From the NCBI RefSeq assembly GCF_910596095.1, contig NC_056552.1, forward strand, positions 17,495,111-17,559,110: 64,000 nucleotides of DNA. The letters are read 5' to 3'. This stretch comes from Thunnus maccoyii. Its lineage: Eukaryota > Chordata > Actinopteri > Scombriformes > Scombridae. The notes under the pieces were generated by a model. That model was not told where the DNA came from. It saw only the letters and a program-made list of their open reading frames with translations, and made no database searches. How positions within the stretch are numbered: position 1 is the stretch's first letter; each line of letters opens with the position of its first letter. Shown piece by piece: positions 55,101 to 64,000 of the stretch. The translations under genes and the position numbers were made by a program.

Positions 55101-58100
55101 AAGCTCAAAGTGGGCGGCTCCGACTGTCGCCATCTTGGCAGTGCCTGACTCTGCTTAACTCCTGGCTAATCCAAAATGGGCAAAGAAGTGGAGCTGAGGC
55201 GGGCCGAATGAAGCCTGGTTGCTGAAATAAGCCACCTACTGGCTAGCGACCTGTCACTCAAAGCGGCCACATCCTTAATTATGCATAACTTTACGGCTTA
55301 ATAAAGTTTTAACAGGTGAGTTATAGAAAAAAATCACCCCCCGTAAAGTTGTCATGAAAGGGGAAATAAGCTACAGAGACCAAAACAGTTTTTTTTACCA
55401 GGTTGTAAACATGTTTATTTCTGCTGTGAAGTTGGGCATTTTAACATGGGGGTCTATGGGGATTGACTTGCTTTTGGAGCCAGCCTCAAGTGGCCATTTG
55501 AGGAACTGCACTTTTTGGCACTTGCGCATTGGCTTCATTTTTCATCCCCGGAGGTTGCCGCTTGATTAGGACAAAATTTTGTACAGACATTTATGGTTCC
55601 CCCAGGATGAATCTTAATGACTTTGGGGATCACCTGACCTTCACTCAAGCACCACCGTGAGGTTCACATTTGTGAATGTAAAATGCCTTAACAACCATCA
55701 GATGGATTGTCATGAAATTTGATATTCACATTCATCCCCTCAGGGGAATTTTCACCTTTGTGACTTCATCCGGTCAAAATTTGAATTTGTCAAATATTTT
55801 AGTTTATGAAGAAGTACCTGCAAAACTGAAGACATTCCCATCAGCCTCCTCTGTATTTTGTGCTAAATTAAAATGATAAATGGCTGCATTTATATTGCAC
55901 TTTTATCCAGAGCTTTATAATGTTTCTGCTGCTCGTCCACCCATTCACACTCACATTCACACACCGATGGCACGACTATGGAATGCATCAACCATCGGGA
56001 GCATTTTGGGGTTTTGCCCAAGGACACTGCGACATGCAGACAGGAGGGGAACAAACAACCAAACTTCTGATTAGTGGATGACCTCCTGTACCTCCAGAGC
56101 CGCAGACATCCCGGACAGTAACTATTTTTAAAACATTTTTGTCGTGACTAACTCCAACTCTACTGCTGTTGCTTTGCAGGGCAATAATATCCATCAACAC
56201 CACACTCAAAATTTGTGACATTCTTGCAGTTATAATTAGTACACAATATGTAACTGGGACACAAATAGTAACTTCTCTGCATACAGCTAATGGGAACTGG
56301 AGGCCCCTGTTAGTAGATGGCCTTAAAGGACCTGGACAGAATAAGAACACACCACCTTCATCTTGGTGCATCTCCAGATGCTTCTTACCCCTGTCTGCCT
56401 CGTGGCTGCCGGTGCCTCTCCTCTGTGTCGCTCTGGCCTCCTCTCCCTCGGGAAGGGGAACGAGTACGAGTTCTGGGGCTGCTGGAGCTTCTCATACCAA
56501 TGGAGGCCCTGCGCTGGCCCTGCAGAAACACACCAAGTACCATTGACAGAGCATCATCCTGCAACTTACTGTCAGTATAAAACTTAGAAAGCAATGTAAA
56601 ATCAGCAAAAGAGTATTTGATAACAGAGAGATCAGCAGATGAGCATTTAGCTTATGGTCCTCAGTACCTGTCCTGGGTTGGGATTGGTTGCAGCCTTGTT
56701 GGGCATAGCCAGAGGGTCAGACTGGGTCATGGTGTTATCGCTGTTAGCGCGCAGTAAGGGGTGGGAATGGAGTGAGGGGAGAGGCAGGGTGTGGGAGCTC
56801 TCTTTTCGCTTGGGAACATACTTTGGTGATTCCAAAAAGGGCACTAAGGATAAAGGCGTGAGGCGTGATGACGGGGATTACGGTGAAGGGTTAAGAGGTG
56901 AAGAGTGAGGAGTGAGGAAGGGCCGCGGGGTTTAATGTGACAGGATGAAATGGAGGGAGAAATGAAGCAGATTGTTAGGGAAAAAGAAGGGAAATTGTAA
57001 GAGAACATACATGATAGATTCAGGAAAGTGCAAAGAAAGGAAGGTGTTGGGAATTGATTTAACGCTTGACAGCTCCTTCAGAAGAGACAGTTTGGTATAA
57101 AAGCTTACCTACGTCAGAATCTTTGTGGTTTTTGATGATTTCCCCGAGTTCAAAGTTACCAGACAATACAGCTACCTACAAACACAGGAAATAAAATTAT
57201 GTATAATTGTTCTCATAATTGTTTTGTAATTGTTGCTATTCTTGTTTTATTATATTGTTTCTAACATAGGCCATTTATCTGTTTTTTCTTTCAGCTTATG
57301 ACTAAACTGTTGGTCAAAGCTGCTCTACAAATACAATACACTTGGCAAACACAATAAAAATCTCAATAAACAAAAGTATCTGATGGTTGTACCATTTACC
57401 TGAAAAGGAGTCTGACCATGCTTGTTCTTTGCCTCCTTATTTGCTCCCCTGTATAGAAGCACGCGGACGCAGCTTTCCTAATAGGCCAGAGAGGGATAGT
57501 GATTAGTTAACAACTTCAGACAAACCACCAATAATGATTGTTGCAATAATTGTTTCATATAAGGGATCTGTTTCTATACTTGCTTTGTTGTACAGGGCAG
57601 AAATGTGAAGTGCAGTGTTCCCTGAGGCATTTTGAGAAGCGGTGTCTGCCCCATAAAACAGCAGATGCTCCAAGTGCTGGGCAAAGCCATTCTGGCAAGC
57701 CTTTCAATGTCAAGAGTGTGATAGAAAGATTCACAAATTGTCAGTGAGTGAGTGTCAGTGTTAGAAACTATAGGAGAGGACAAGTTAAAGGGAAGATGTG
57801 TGATTTTATATAGGACTGTATGAATGCTTTAGAATGAAGTAGAAAATGAGAGAAAAAGAAAGAAACAGAAAAAAAAAAAAGATACAAAGAGAGAGAAAAG
57901 GAAATATGTCTTACATCTACACTTGCTCTAAAAACAGGTCAGTACCAATTACATTGCACCATGATAGAAAAGAAACAAAAAACATTAAAACAACATAAAT
58001 GAGTCTCCAGCAGCCTGAGAGATAGGTTTCCTCATATTTTTCTGCAGGGACTAAAATATCACATGATACGTACGAAGTAAAGAAAGAAAACACAGAGCAC

Positions 58101-61100
58101 GGCAAATCCAAAATAAAATACCATGACAACCAGCTCGCAGCACAAACGCAAATTTACCAGAATGTCACAGAGACATAATGTAGGCAATGCACCCGCATCT
58201 ACAGTAAGAAAGAGATAATGCTCTTTTTGAACTGGACTCAGCTTGAGATGACTCACATTTGAACAGGTTTAAGGGAACTACTGCATGTCGTGACTTTTTT
58301 CACTTCAGTTTATATATTTTCTATCATATCATAATTGTCAGTGCCTTTGCCTCTGAAAGGCTGAATGGGGATGATGGAGATGGTAGGATGAAGGGTACCT
58401 TATGTATTTCTTCCATTCCAAACTCATCTTCATCCCTGTGCTATGGAAAGAGAGAAGGAGGGGAGGAAGGAGAGAGAATGGAGAGAGGAGTGAATGAAGG
58501 CTGAGAGAGGAGGGGTGTGAAAAAAAAAATGTTGAGAGAGACTGACGGTGATGTTACATGACATCAAATACAGAGATAAGACAGAGAAATGTTGGTGCAT
58601 TGGCTTCATTTGACACGTGATGAGAGACAAAGACAATATTTTACATAAAAATATGAAAGGAAACCATGTGGGAATGGACAGACAGATAAACAGACAGGTA
58701 AGGTAATAATAAATCTATATAGGGAACTGTCCATTGGTACCTGATGGGATTCGTCCCAGCCATTCTCATCCCTCGTCCCCAGTCTTGCCCTGTAGTACAG
58801 CAAGGTCTCGCAGCAGGAAGTGTCGCCACCTGCCAGTACAGTATGGTACAGCGGGGTCAGGCCACAGCGGTCTTTGTAGTCTGGAGATGCTCCTAGTGAC
58901 AAGAGAGCCTGACAAGAGCAGACAAAAGAAAGGCATTGACTTTCTAATGTGTGTGTGGGTGTGTATATTCTGTCTATATGAATATATGAATACATACACA
59001 AGTAATCATACAGTGTGATAATTTAACAGGAGATCTCATATATATGATTGTTGTAAGGGTCGTTAATTTAATCAAAATTAAAGACTTTCTCTATAAGGTG
59101 TTTATGTGAATCATAAAAGAAAATGTAGTTTAGCCTAAACCCTGTAATAATTCCATTAATTTTGTTCACACTACTTGAGCATGCGTGCAACTTTAAGTCC
59201 TTACCAACAGCCCGGTGTGATTGTGAACCCTGACAGCTTTGTGCACCGCTGTCAGGCCATCTCTGCTTCTGAAGTCCAAATGAGCGCCGCCCTGAACCAG
59301 CACCCTGATGCCTTCCACCTGCAGGCCTGTCTGTGCAGCCACAGTGAGGGGGCTCTCTGACACCACAGAGGGAGGCGGGGGTCAGCAACGGGCGGCAGGT
59401 AGAAAGGTGAAAGTGAAAATCCACCCTCAGACACTCTGCATCACTTGATCATCTCTTGCAACATCATTTATTTGAAAGCAAAGAATGAATCTATAGAGTC
59501 AAAAACAGGATTCCCACAGTGAGAGTTAGAGCTCACAGGACTGTGACAAACTCACCTCCACTGTCAGGGTCATGAAAATTTGGATCAAGACCTTTATCAA
59601 GGACTTTTACCATTTTCTCTATTGCTCCAGTCTGAATGTAATCCAGGAACTTCTTTAGACTGGCCTGAGACGGGTAGAAGAGGAAGGAAAAGGATGTCAG
59701 TGAGTGGAAATGAATACTGTGAGCCAGCAATGGTCAGTAGACAAGAAAAGAAATACCTTTGTGCTGAGCTTGGCGAGAGCCTTTTCATCCAGATTTGTCT
59801 GTTTATATACTCTGGTTTTGTACCTAAACTGAGGACCAGAGACAGATACGTGTGAAAAGTGTGATTCATCATTCACAGTTCAGTTTATCACTGACATGGT
59901 GCACAGAAAAAGAAACAAAAGATTACTAGAGTATTTATGGTGCATCTCTGTACTTCCGATTATGTTTTACAATAAGAACAATTATTTTTTAAAAGCAGAG
60001 CAGCTGGGAAGTGAAATAATAAAGTGTTTTTTTTTCCCCCATAGTATGTTGTTTGAGCAAATAATTTAATTTAGTCAATATTCAATATATAACATTCAAT
60101 TAAATATTCAATATTGCAGCTTTAAACCATAAAAAAGCATCATTATAATCTTAACTGCTGCTCAACGCTTTCACTGTTTCCACAAATTCACTCTCCCACT
60201 CGATGTCAGTGGAACAGCTCCATGTTTTATTTCTTCAGGATATTAAGTCAGATTTGGCTCACTGTTCTTTGGGAGAAGCTTGAACACATGTAAGGCTCCA
60301 TTAGTAAATCCAGGCACTAACATTTTAATGGTTAGTGGATTGATTCAGTGCTTGAACTGGAATAAACTAACCGCATGACAGAGAAAGGAGGAGAGACAGC
60401 GAAGGAAAGTATTTTGTCTTTTGTTTGGTTTGGTTAGGTAATACTAAACCAGATGACCTGTGTTACTTGTGGATTACTTCCAGATATGAAATACTCTTTT
60501 TTATTTATTTATATGTAGTTATTTGTGGATAATCTACTTAATAGATTTAATGAAGTGCCTGAAAGTGTATTTATAAAGGGAGAGTTAATGGTAATTATTA
60601 AATCTAATGCTCATTATTTCTATTTCACTGATCAGATAGAGTATCTTTATTTTCTTTCAACCACAGGAAAAACTACATGTCCACAATACACCACAGGAAC
60701 TAACATATAAATTCCTCCCTGACCAGACACTAAAAACAGAGCATTTGTAAGTATGTGCCAGAGTGTTCTTATCTGGGGATCTAAATGTTTTAGAGCCCTC
60801 TACATTGTGCCAGGAACACAATTCAGAGGTGGATATTAAAAACATTGGCCTAAAATATGGAGAAGAGTCTAGAAAACCACACTTCAAAAACCTCATGAGT
60901 CATAAACACAACATGCTTCAAAAGATGAGTAAACTGATCTCGGGTGGGTTTACCTTTCCACTTCCTCTCTGAACGAGAGACCTCGTCAATGAAAACCACC
61001 TGACTGGATGTGCTGTCTCCATATCAGCACTGCACTGTGATGGCAACACATTTACTGGCTGAGGAGCTGCTATCTAGTAGCTGACAGCTGAACTGAATCA

Positions 61101-62231
61101 CATACTACAAGAGAGCAGTATCATGTTTCAAGTATCAGAGGTGTGTTTGGCCAGGATAAAGTAGAACATAGCTTGATAATTACATTAAATAACAGCACCA
61201 TGTGTATTAGTGAGAGGTAGTACGCTGTGTCCAAAAATTGCTCTTAACCAATGAATCAAGTCCAACTGAAGCACTGAATTGATTCAAAATGGCACCACTC
61301 ATGTTATAAATACATGTGGTGCTGTGAGATACATTCTGCTGTGGAGCAGGATTTCATTAAAAGGCCTCATCAGTCCGCAGACATGTCCTCATCTGGAACA
61401 TTGTCAAGAATGTAAACACTCTGGTTCGAAGCCAAACACCGAGTGCAGGATAGATACTCTTTCAGCCCCACCCAGCTCATCAACATTTACATCAGCTGCA
61501 CCACCAGAGGGCACTGTGAGATAATTGTATCACAGCGTGACAACCTGATATTGATGTCATCTCACAACCCACTTCCCAAATAGTGGAGATATAATAGAAT
61601 TTGTAGGTTACATAATATGCAGAAAGCAATTAAAGCCATGATGTTAATATTGTTCTTGCCAAGATTTGGTTAGAATTCATTTACTGTGTTGAACATGGGA
61701 ATCCTAGTTTTTAAAACTCAACTTTGTCTGCAACTGTAGAACATTTCTTGATGATTTTTACTTAGTTATGATGAGTAGTAAAGTTTCCAAAGTATGATGC
61801 AGTACAGTAGTAGTTGAAGTCTTCAAACTACAGAAATTGTAGTAGAAAAAGATGAAAAATTAACAGAAAAAATAAAATATGAAAAATACAAACATCCTTA
61901 TTAAATCATTTTAATTTCAGAGTCTATTTTTAGTGTCTGACTAACACTGTCTAGTGAGTGGGGGTGCTGGTGACTCATGGTTATGGCTCTGAATTCAATC
62001 ACTTTTCTACCGTTTCTACCTCCATACCTCCAGGTAAGGCACCCCTTTCTCAAAGGACTGTGAGTAGTCTCGCAGGGCCCGCTCCTCCTCCAGGAACTTG
62101 GCGTCCCGTCCATCTCCAGCCGGCTGAAAGAGGCCATAGTTGTAGACATCCCACAACGACTCGCTGAGGGAACAGATGATCTGTTGCTTTGCGTTCCACA
62201 CCGTGCAGTCCGGGTCAAACTGGACACACCT
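39343..62231 (-). CDS. shank1: SHANK1 postsynaptic scaffold (amino-terminal exon beyond window)
   Basis: 23 exons join in frame to a stop, 2,163 residues: 62028-62231, 59757-59828, 59556-59664, 59205-59356, 58741-58908, 57584-57700, 57400-57477, 57109-57175, 56668-56843, 56389-56519, 54296-54435, 53727-53831, 52991-53069, 47278-47360, 47033-47157, 45770-45905, 45507-45587, 44842-44868, 44691-44747, 44399-44520, 43681-43807, 40352-43586, 39343-40243. Order: SPN/FERM-like region (FLEEERALRDYSQSFEKGVP), ankyrin repeats (59.7-57.1 kb), SH3 (54.4-53.7 kb), PDZ with GFGF loop (47.3-45.8 kb), a long Pro/Ser-rich region in one 3.2-kb exon, and C-terminal SAM (WTKYDVADWL). A Homer-type site is PLPPPLQF. 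SHANK1 rather than SHANK2/3 is indicated by PPRPSSLPILPS, ASSLTSYDSEVA and LVLPPPAPS-type blocks. It organises excitatory postsynaptic densities via GKAP, Homer and receptors. The open frame lacks its start, which lies past 64,000. Confidence 0.95.
45061..45069 (-). other. shank1: Candidate 9-nt microexon of shank1 (Val-Asp-Lys)
   Basis: On the minus strand TGGACAAAG is flanked by GCATACAG (acceptor) and GTGGGAG (donor). The preceding exon ends ATG G, so inclusion gives Met-Val-Asp-Lys-Ala without changing frame. SHANK2 has ELVDKASVRKK at the equivalent place, which supports the call. Skipping it also leaves an intact frame, so it is probably a cassette. Confidence 0.65.
46361..46420. mobile_element. 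60-bp Tc1-like hairpin made of two TIRs
   Basis: TACAGTAACAGTCAAAAGTT and the inverted AACTTTTTACTGGTACTGTA face each other with about 20 bp between, bounded by TA on both sides. The CAAAAGTTTGGACACAC core is a familiar Tc1-group TIR. It lies in a PDZ-encoding intron of shank1. Confidence 0.7.
50600..50930. repeat. GA/CT-rich tract
   Basis: Strong strand asymmetry: alternating blocks of GAGAGA and CTCCTCC with embedded CG dinucleotides near 50,756-50,790. It is CT-rich overall on the minus strand, the sense strand of shank1, and lies just upstream of a CAG|GTAGCG donor at about 50,567. Confidence 0.7.
50932..50974. repeat. (GT)n microsatellite
   Basis: About 20 GT units in the large shank1 intron. 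Confidence 0.95.
51069..51098. repeat. (GA)n microsatellite
   Basis: About 14 GA units in the large shank1 intron. Confidence 0.95.
52084..52132. repeat. (CA)n microsatellite
   Basis: About 24 CA units in the large shank1 intron. Confidence 0.95.
52335..52465. repeat. Interspersed repeat (CTAAACCGCTATCCTGTTAAG family)
   Basis: Contains TCTCTAAACCGCTATCCTGT, GGGGCTGGAGCCTGTCCCAG and GGTGCACTTAGGAACAGGT, a repeat recognised from many fish genomes. No coding potential. Confidence 0.65.
52540..52822. repeat. Interspersed repeat, second copy of GAGCTGCAACGATTAGTC family
   Basis: Ends in GATCGACTAATCGATTAATT and TGTTGCAGCTCT, the reverse complement of the family start seen at 20,728. Internal TTTTGTCTGACCAACAGTCA matches the complementary part of the other copy. 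Confidence 0.7.
54885..55850. repeat. Fish repeat interrupted by a second repeat
   Basis: The flanks (54,890-55,020 and 55,565-55,800) belong to one family with motifs TGGATTGCAATGAAAT, CCACCGTAAGGTCA and TTTGTACAGACATTTATGG. A separate repeat of about 530 bp (CATAGACCCTAAAAAATATG to GGAGGTTGCCGCTTG), including GGACGTAGCCACCGTGACAT and GTCGCCATCTTGG, sits between them. It lies in the shank1 intron before the SH3 exons. Confidence 0.6.
59829..62027. other. shank1 intron, no recognised content
   Basis: A 2.2-kb AT-rich intron between the FERM-like exon and the exon encoding FRYKTRVYKQTNL. No exon, RNA gene or known repeat was recognised. Confidence 0.5.
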
Positions 62232-64000
62232 CTGACAGACAGAGAGCATAAAGCAGAGTGGAGGTCAGAGGTCAAGTGGAGATGTGCTCACATTTCGCTG
62301 ATCTACACCTGCTCTGGAGGCAGAAATAAAAATAAGTTCAGTTAAGAACTACAGTTTTTCAGAGTGACTCATTGCCACGTTGAAATATTAAAGGGTCGGT
62401 TCACCCAAAAAGGAAAACAAAAGCAAATACATAAATATGTAGTCTTCTGAAAAATGTTCAAGGATATGTGGCTGCTGAACTTTTTATTATATTTTCCATG
62501 TTTTGAGCACCACAAACTAATTTGCATTCACCTCCATATTTGGGGTTTTTGGAGGAGCTCTCAAAGCCGGACCCACCTGCAGGTAATATATCACTTTACA
62601 GGTAAGTGGGTATGTTAAATATACTGTAGGCCTATATTTTTTGTAATTTAATTGGGTGACTAACCTTCAAAAATAATAGGACATCATATTCAAGGCCACA
62701 GAGGCTGGATGGATCCCATCCCAGCAAGCACTTTTAGTCAAGATACAAGTTGAAATACAAATGAAGGTGATTTCTGTCTGACCAGGCTAATCAAGAAGCT
62801 TTTCAACTAGAAGCTATGTGGCGTTTGAACTTGGATGGTCAGTTAGCTAATCTTAAATTACTGTAAACCTATAGTAGAGTCTATAGTGCACTTTAGTCTT
62901 AAATAGTGGGACATAACTACAAAGTATATTCACTCAAATACTGTCCTTGAGTACAATTTTTTACTTTTAGTTGAATTTTAGTTCCATTTCATGCAACTTT
63001 TTACTTCTACTCTCCTGCATTTCAGAAGTATAACTATATAATTTTTACTTGATTAACTAGAGCTGTCAATTTATCTGACAGCTAGTTACTACTTTCTTTC
63101 CAGATTAATATTTCACAAAGAAAAACTATGAGTTAATAAAGTATGATACATGTTATGGACAGTATGAATCGGCTCTGGTTGTGGATAATAAAGTTCTTTC
63201 CGCTCTGCTATAATCAGTTACAGCATTAAAAAGCTGCTTGAATGTTGATTCACCAGCAATAATAATCCAATCATATATGATAATATAACTAACAGGTCAT
63301 TCATGCCTGCATAATGATTACTTTTAGAAAAACCTTGAATGTGGGACTTAAAAAATATTTTTACATTATGGTATTGCTACTTCTACTTACATAAAGAGAA
63401 TACTTCCACGACTGTAAGTAGCAGGAGTGCTAGCATCCATAATAATAATTATAGCCTCTCTTAGCCCTTGCTTTTAGCATTGTGTCGCTGGTCTAAGCTA
63501 ATTGAAGTTTTCCTTGGAAGTAAGATTATTTCTGCCTCTAGCAGTTCTGTCTTTGAAAAATGTTTGTATCATTAAAACAGCAGTTAATTGAATTCAGTGG
63601 TAGTCTGTGTATGAGTGTTTGTGTGTGTTAATCTCTGCATGCACACTTTTGTAATTATGTGTCTCATTAAATTATATTATTATACACAATTTTACACATT
63701 TAGTCACCAGTGGTTGATATGTTTGGCCAATAGTGTTTCATTATTATGGATTTATAATGTAGCATGATGGCTTTAACATCAATTGGTGAATGATGAATTC
63801 ATGAGAAATGTGGTGTGTTCCGAATATGAATGCATCACTTTTAAATAATTAATCATCTGCCTCACTCATGGAAATAAGATGATCTTATACTATCCTTATA
63901 GTCTGTTATCAGGATATTCTGGTCTTTCATGCCACTTTTTTCTCCACACCCCAAATGAAGAAGTAAAGATTCTATATTGAGATAAATATTTCCCTTTGGT
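62232..64000. other. shank1 5' intron with repeats
   Basis: Upstream of the first visible shank1 exon. A single TTAA-type MITE end (TTAAAGGGTCGGTTCACCC) starts near 62,389, and a diverged AAGTAC-family repeat spans about 62,930-63,420. No exon encoding the SHANK1 amino terminus was found, so it lies further right. Confidence 0.5.

Noticed and set aside
39343-62231. Assignment of the scaffold gene to SHANK2 or SHANK3
   Set aside because: The SAM and PDZ domains alone do not decide, but the proline-rich blocks (PRPSSLPILPS, SSLTSYDSEVA, RSLSVPGPEEIPPPP) follow SHANK1 and are not found in the SHANK2 and SHANK3 sequences I remember.

Overview
The window is nuclear DNA from a teleost fish. Genes are split into short exons with GT-AG introns, and introns and spacers are full of fish-type interspersed repeats: TTAA-flanked foldback elements, hAT, Tc1 and Harbinger remnants, an L2-like LINE with nearby RT fragments, and long (CA)n, (GT)n and (GA)n runs. 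The predicted proteins match vertebrate families. I had no search tools, so family names come from reading translations and remembered homologues. Exon joins were chosen by splice consensus and checked for reading-frame continuity.

Layout, left to right. (1) 1-3,532, minus: the 5' coding part of a ZNF646-type C2H2 zinc-finger gene, cut by the left edge. (2) 3,533-5,709: a divergent promoter region. (3) 5,710-7,719, plus: znf668, one coding exon with 18 fingers and a 21-glutamine run. ZNF646 and ZNF668 are also neighbours in human, so this is a conserved divergent pair. (4) 9,209-9,949, plus: a connexin-like sequence with two frame breaks, probably a pseudogene. (5) 10,345-21,542, minus: a 20-exon gene for a 773-residue zinc-ribbon plus von Willebrand A protein that resembles the Sec23/Sec24 trunk, the type often labelled circularly permutated Ras protein 1 in fish. 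(6) 24,264-32,918, minus: a nine-exon PACSIN (syndapin) F-BAR/SH3 gene, 387 residues. (7) 39,343-62,231, minus: shank1, 23 coding exons plus a 9-nt microexon; the amino-terminal exon lies beyond the right edge. The rest of 62.2-64.0 kb is spacer or 5' intron.

Functional reading. The two zinc-finger genes probably encode nuclear DNA-binding proteins. PACSIN bends membranes and recruits dynamin and N-WASP type partners. SHANK1 is a master scaffold of excitatory postsynapses. The Sec23/24-like vWA gene has no established role that I can state. There is no operon-like logic. The most unusual items are this vWA gene, which keeps a complete metal-binding (MIDAS) site, the broken connexin, the microexons of shank1, and a set of nested TTAA-flanked foldback elements, some carrying coding remnants of other transposons.
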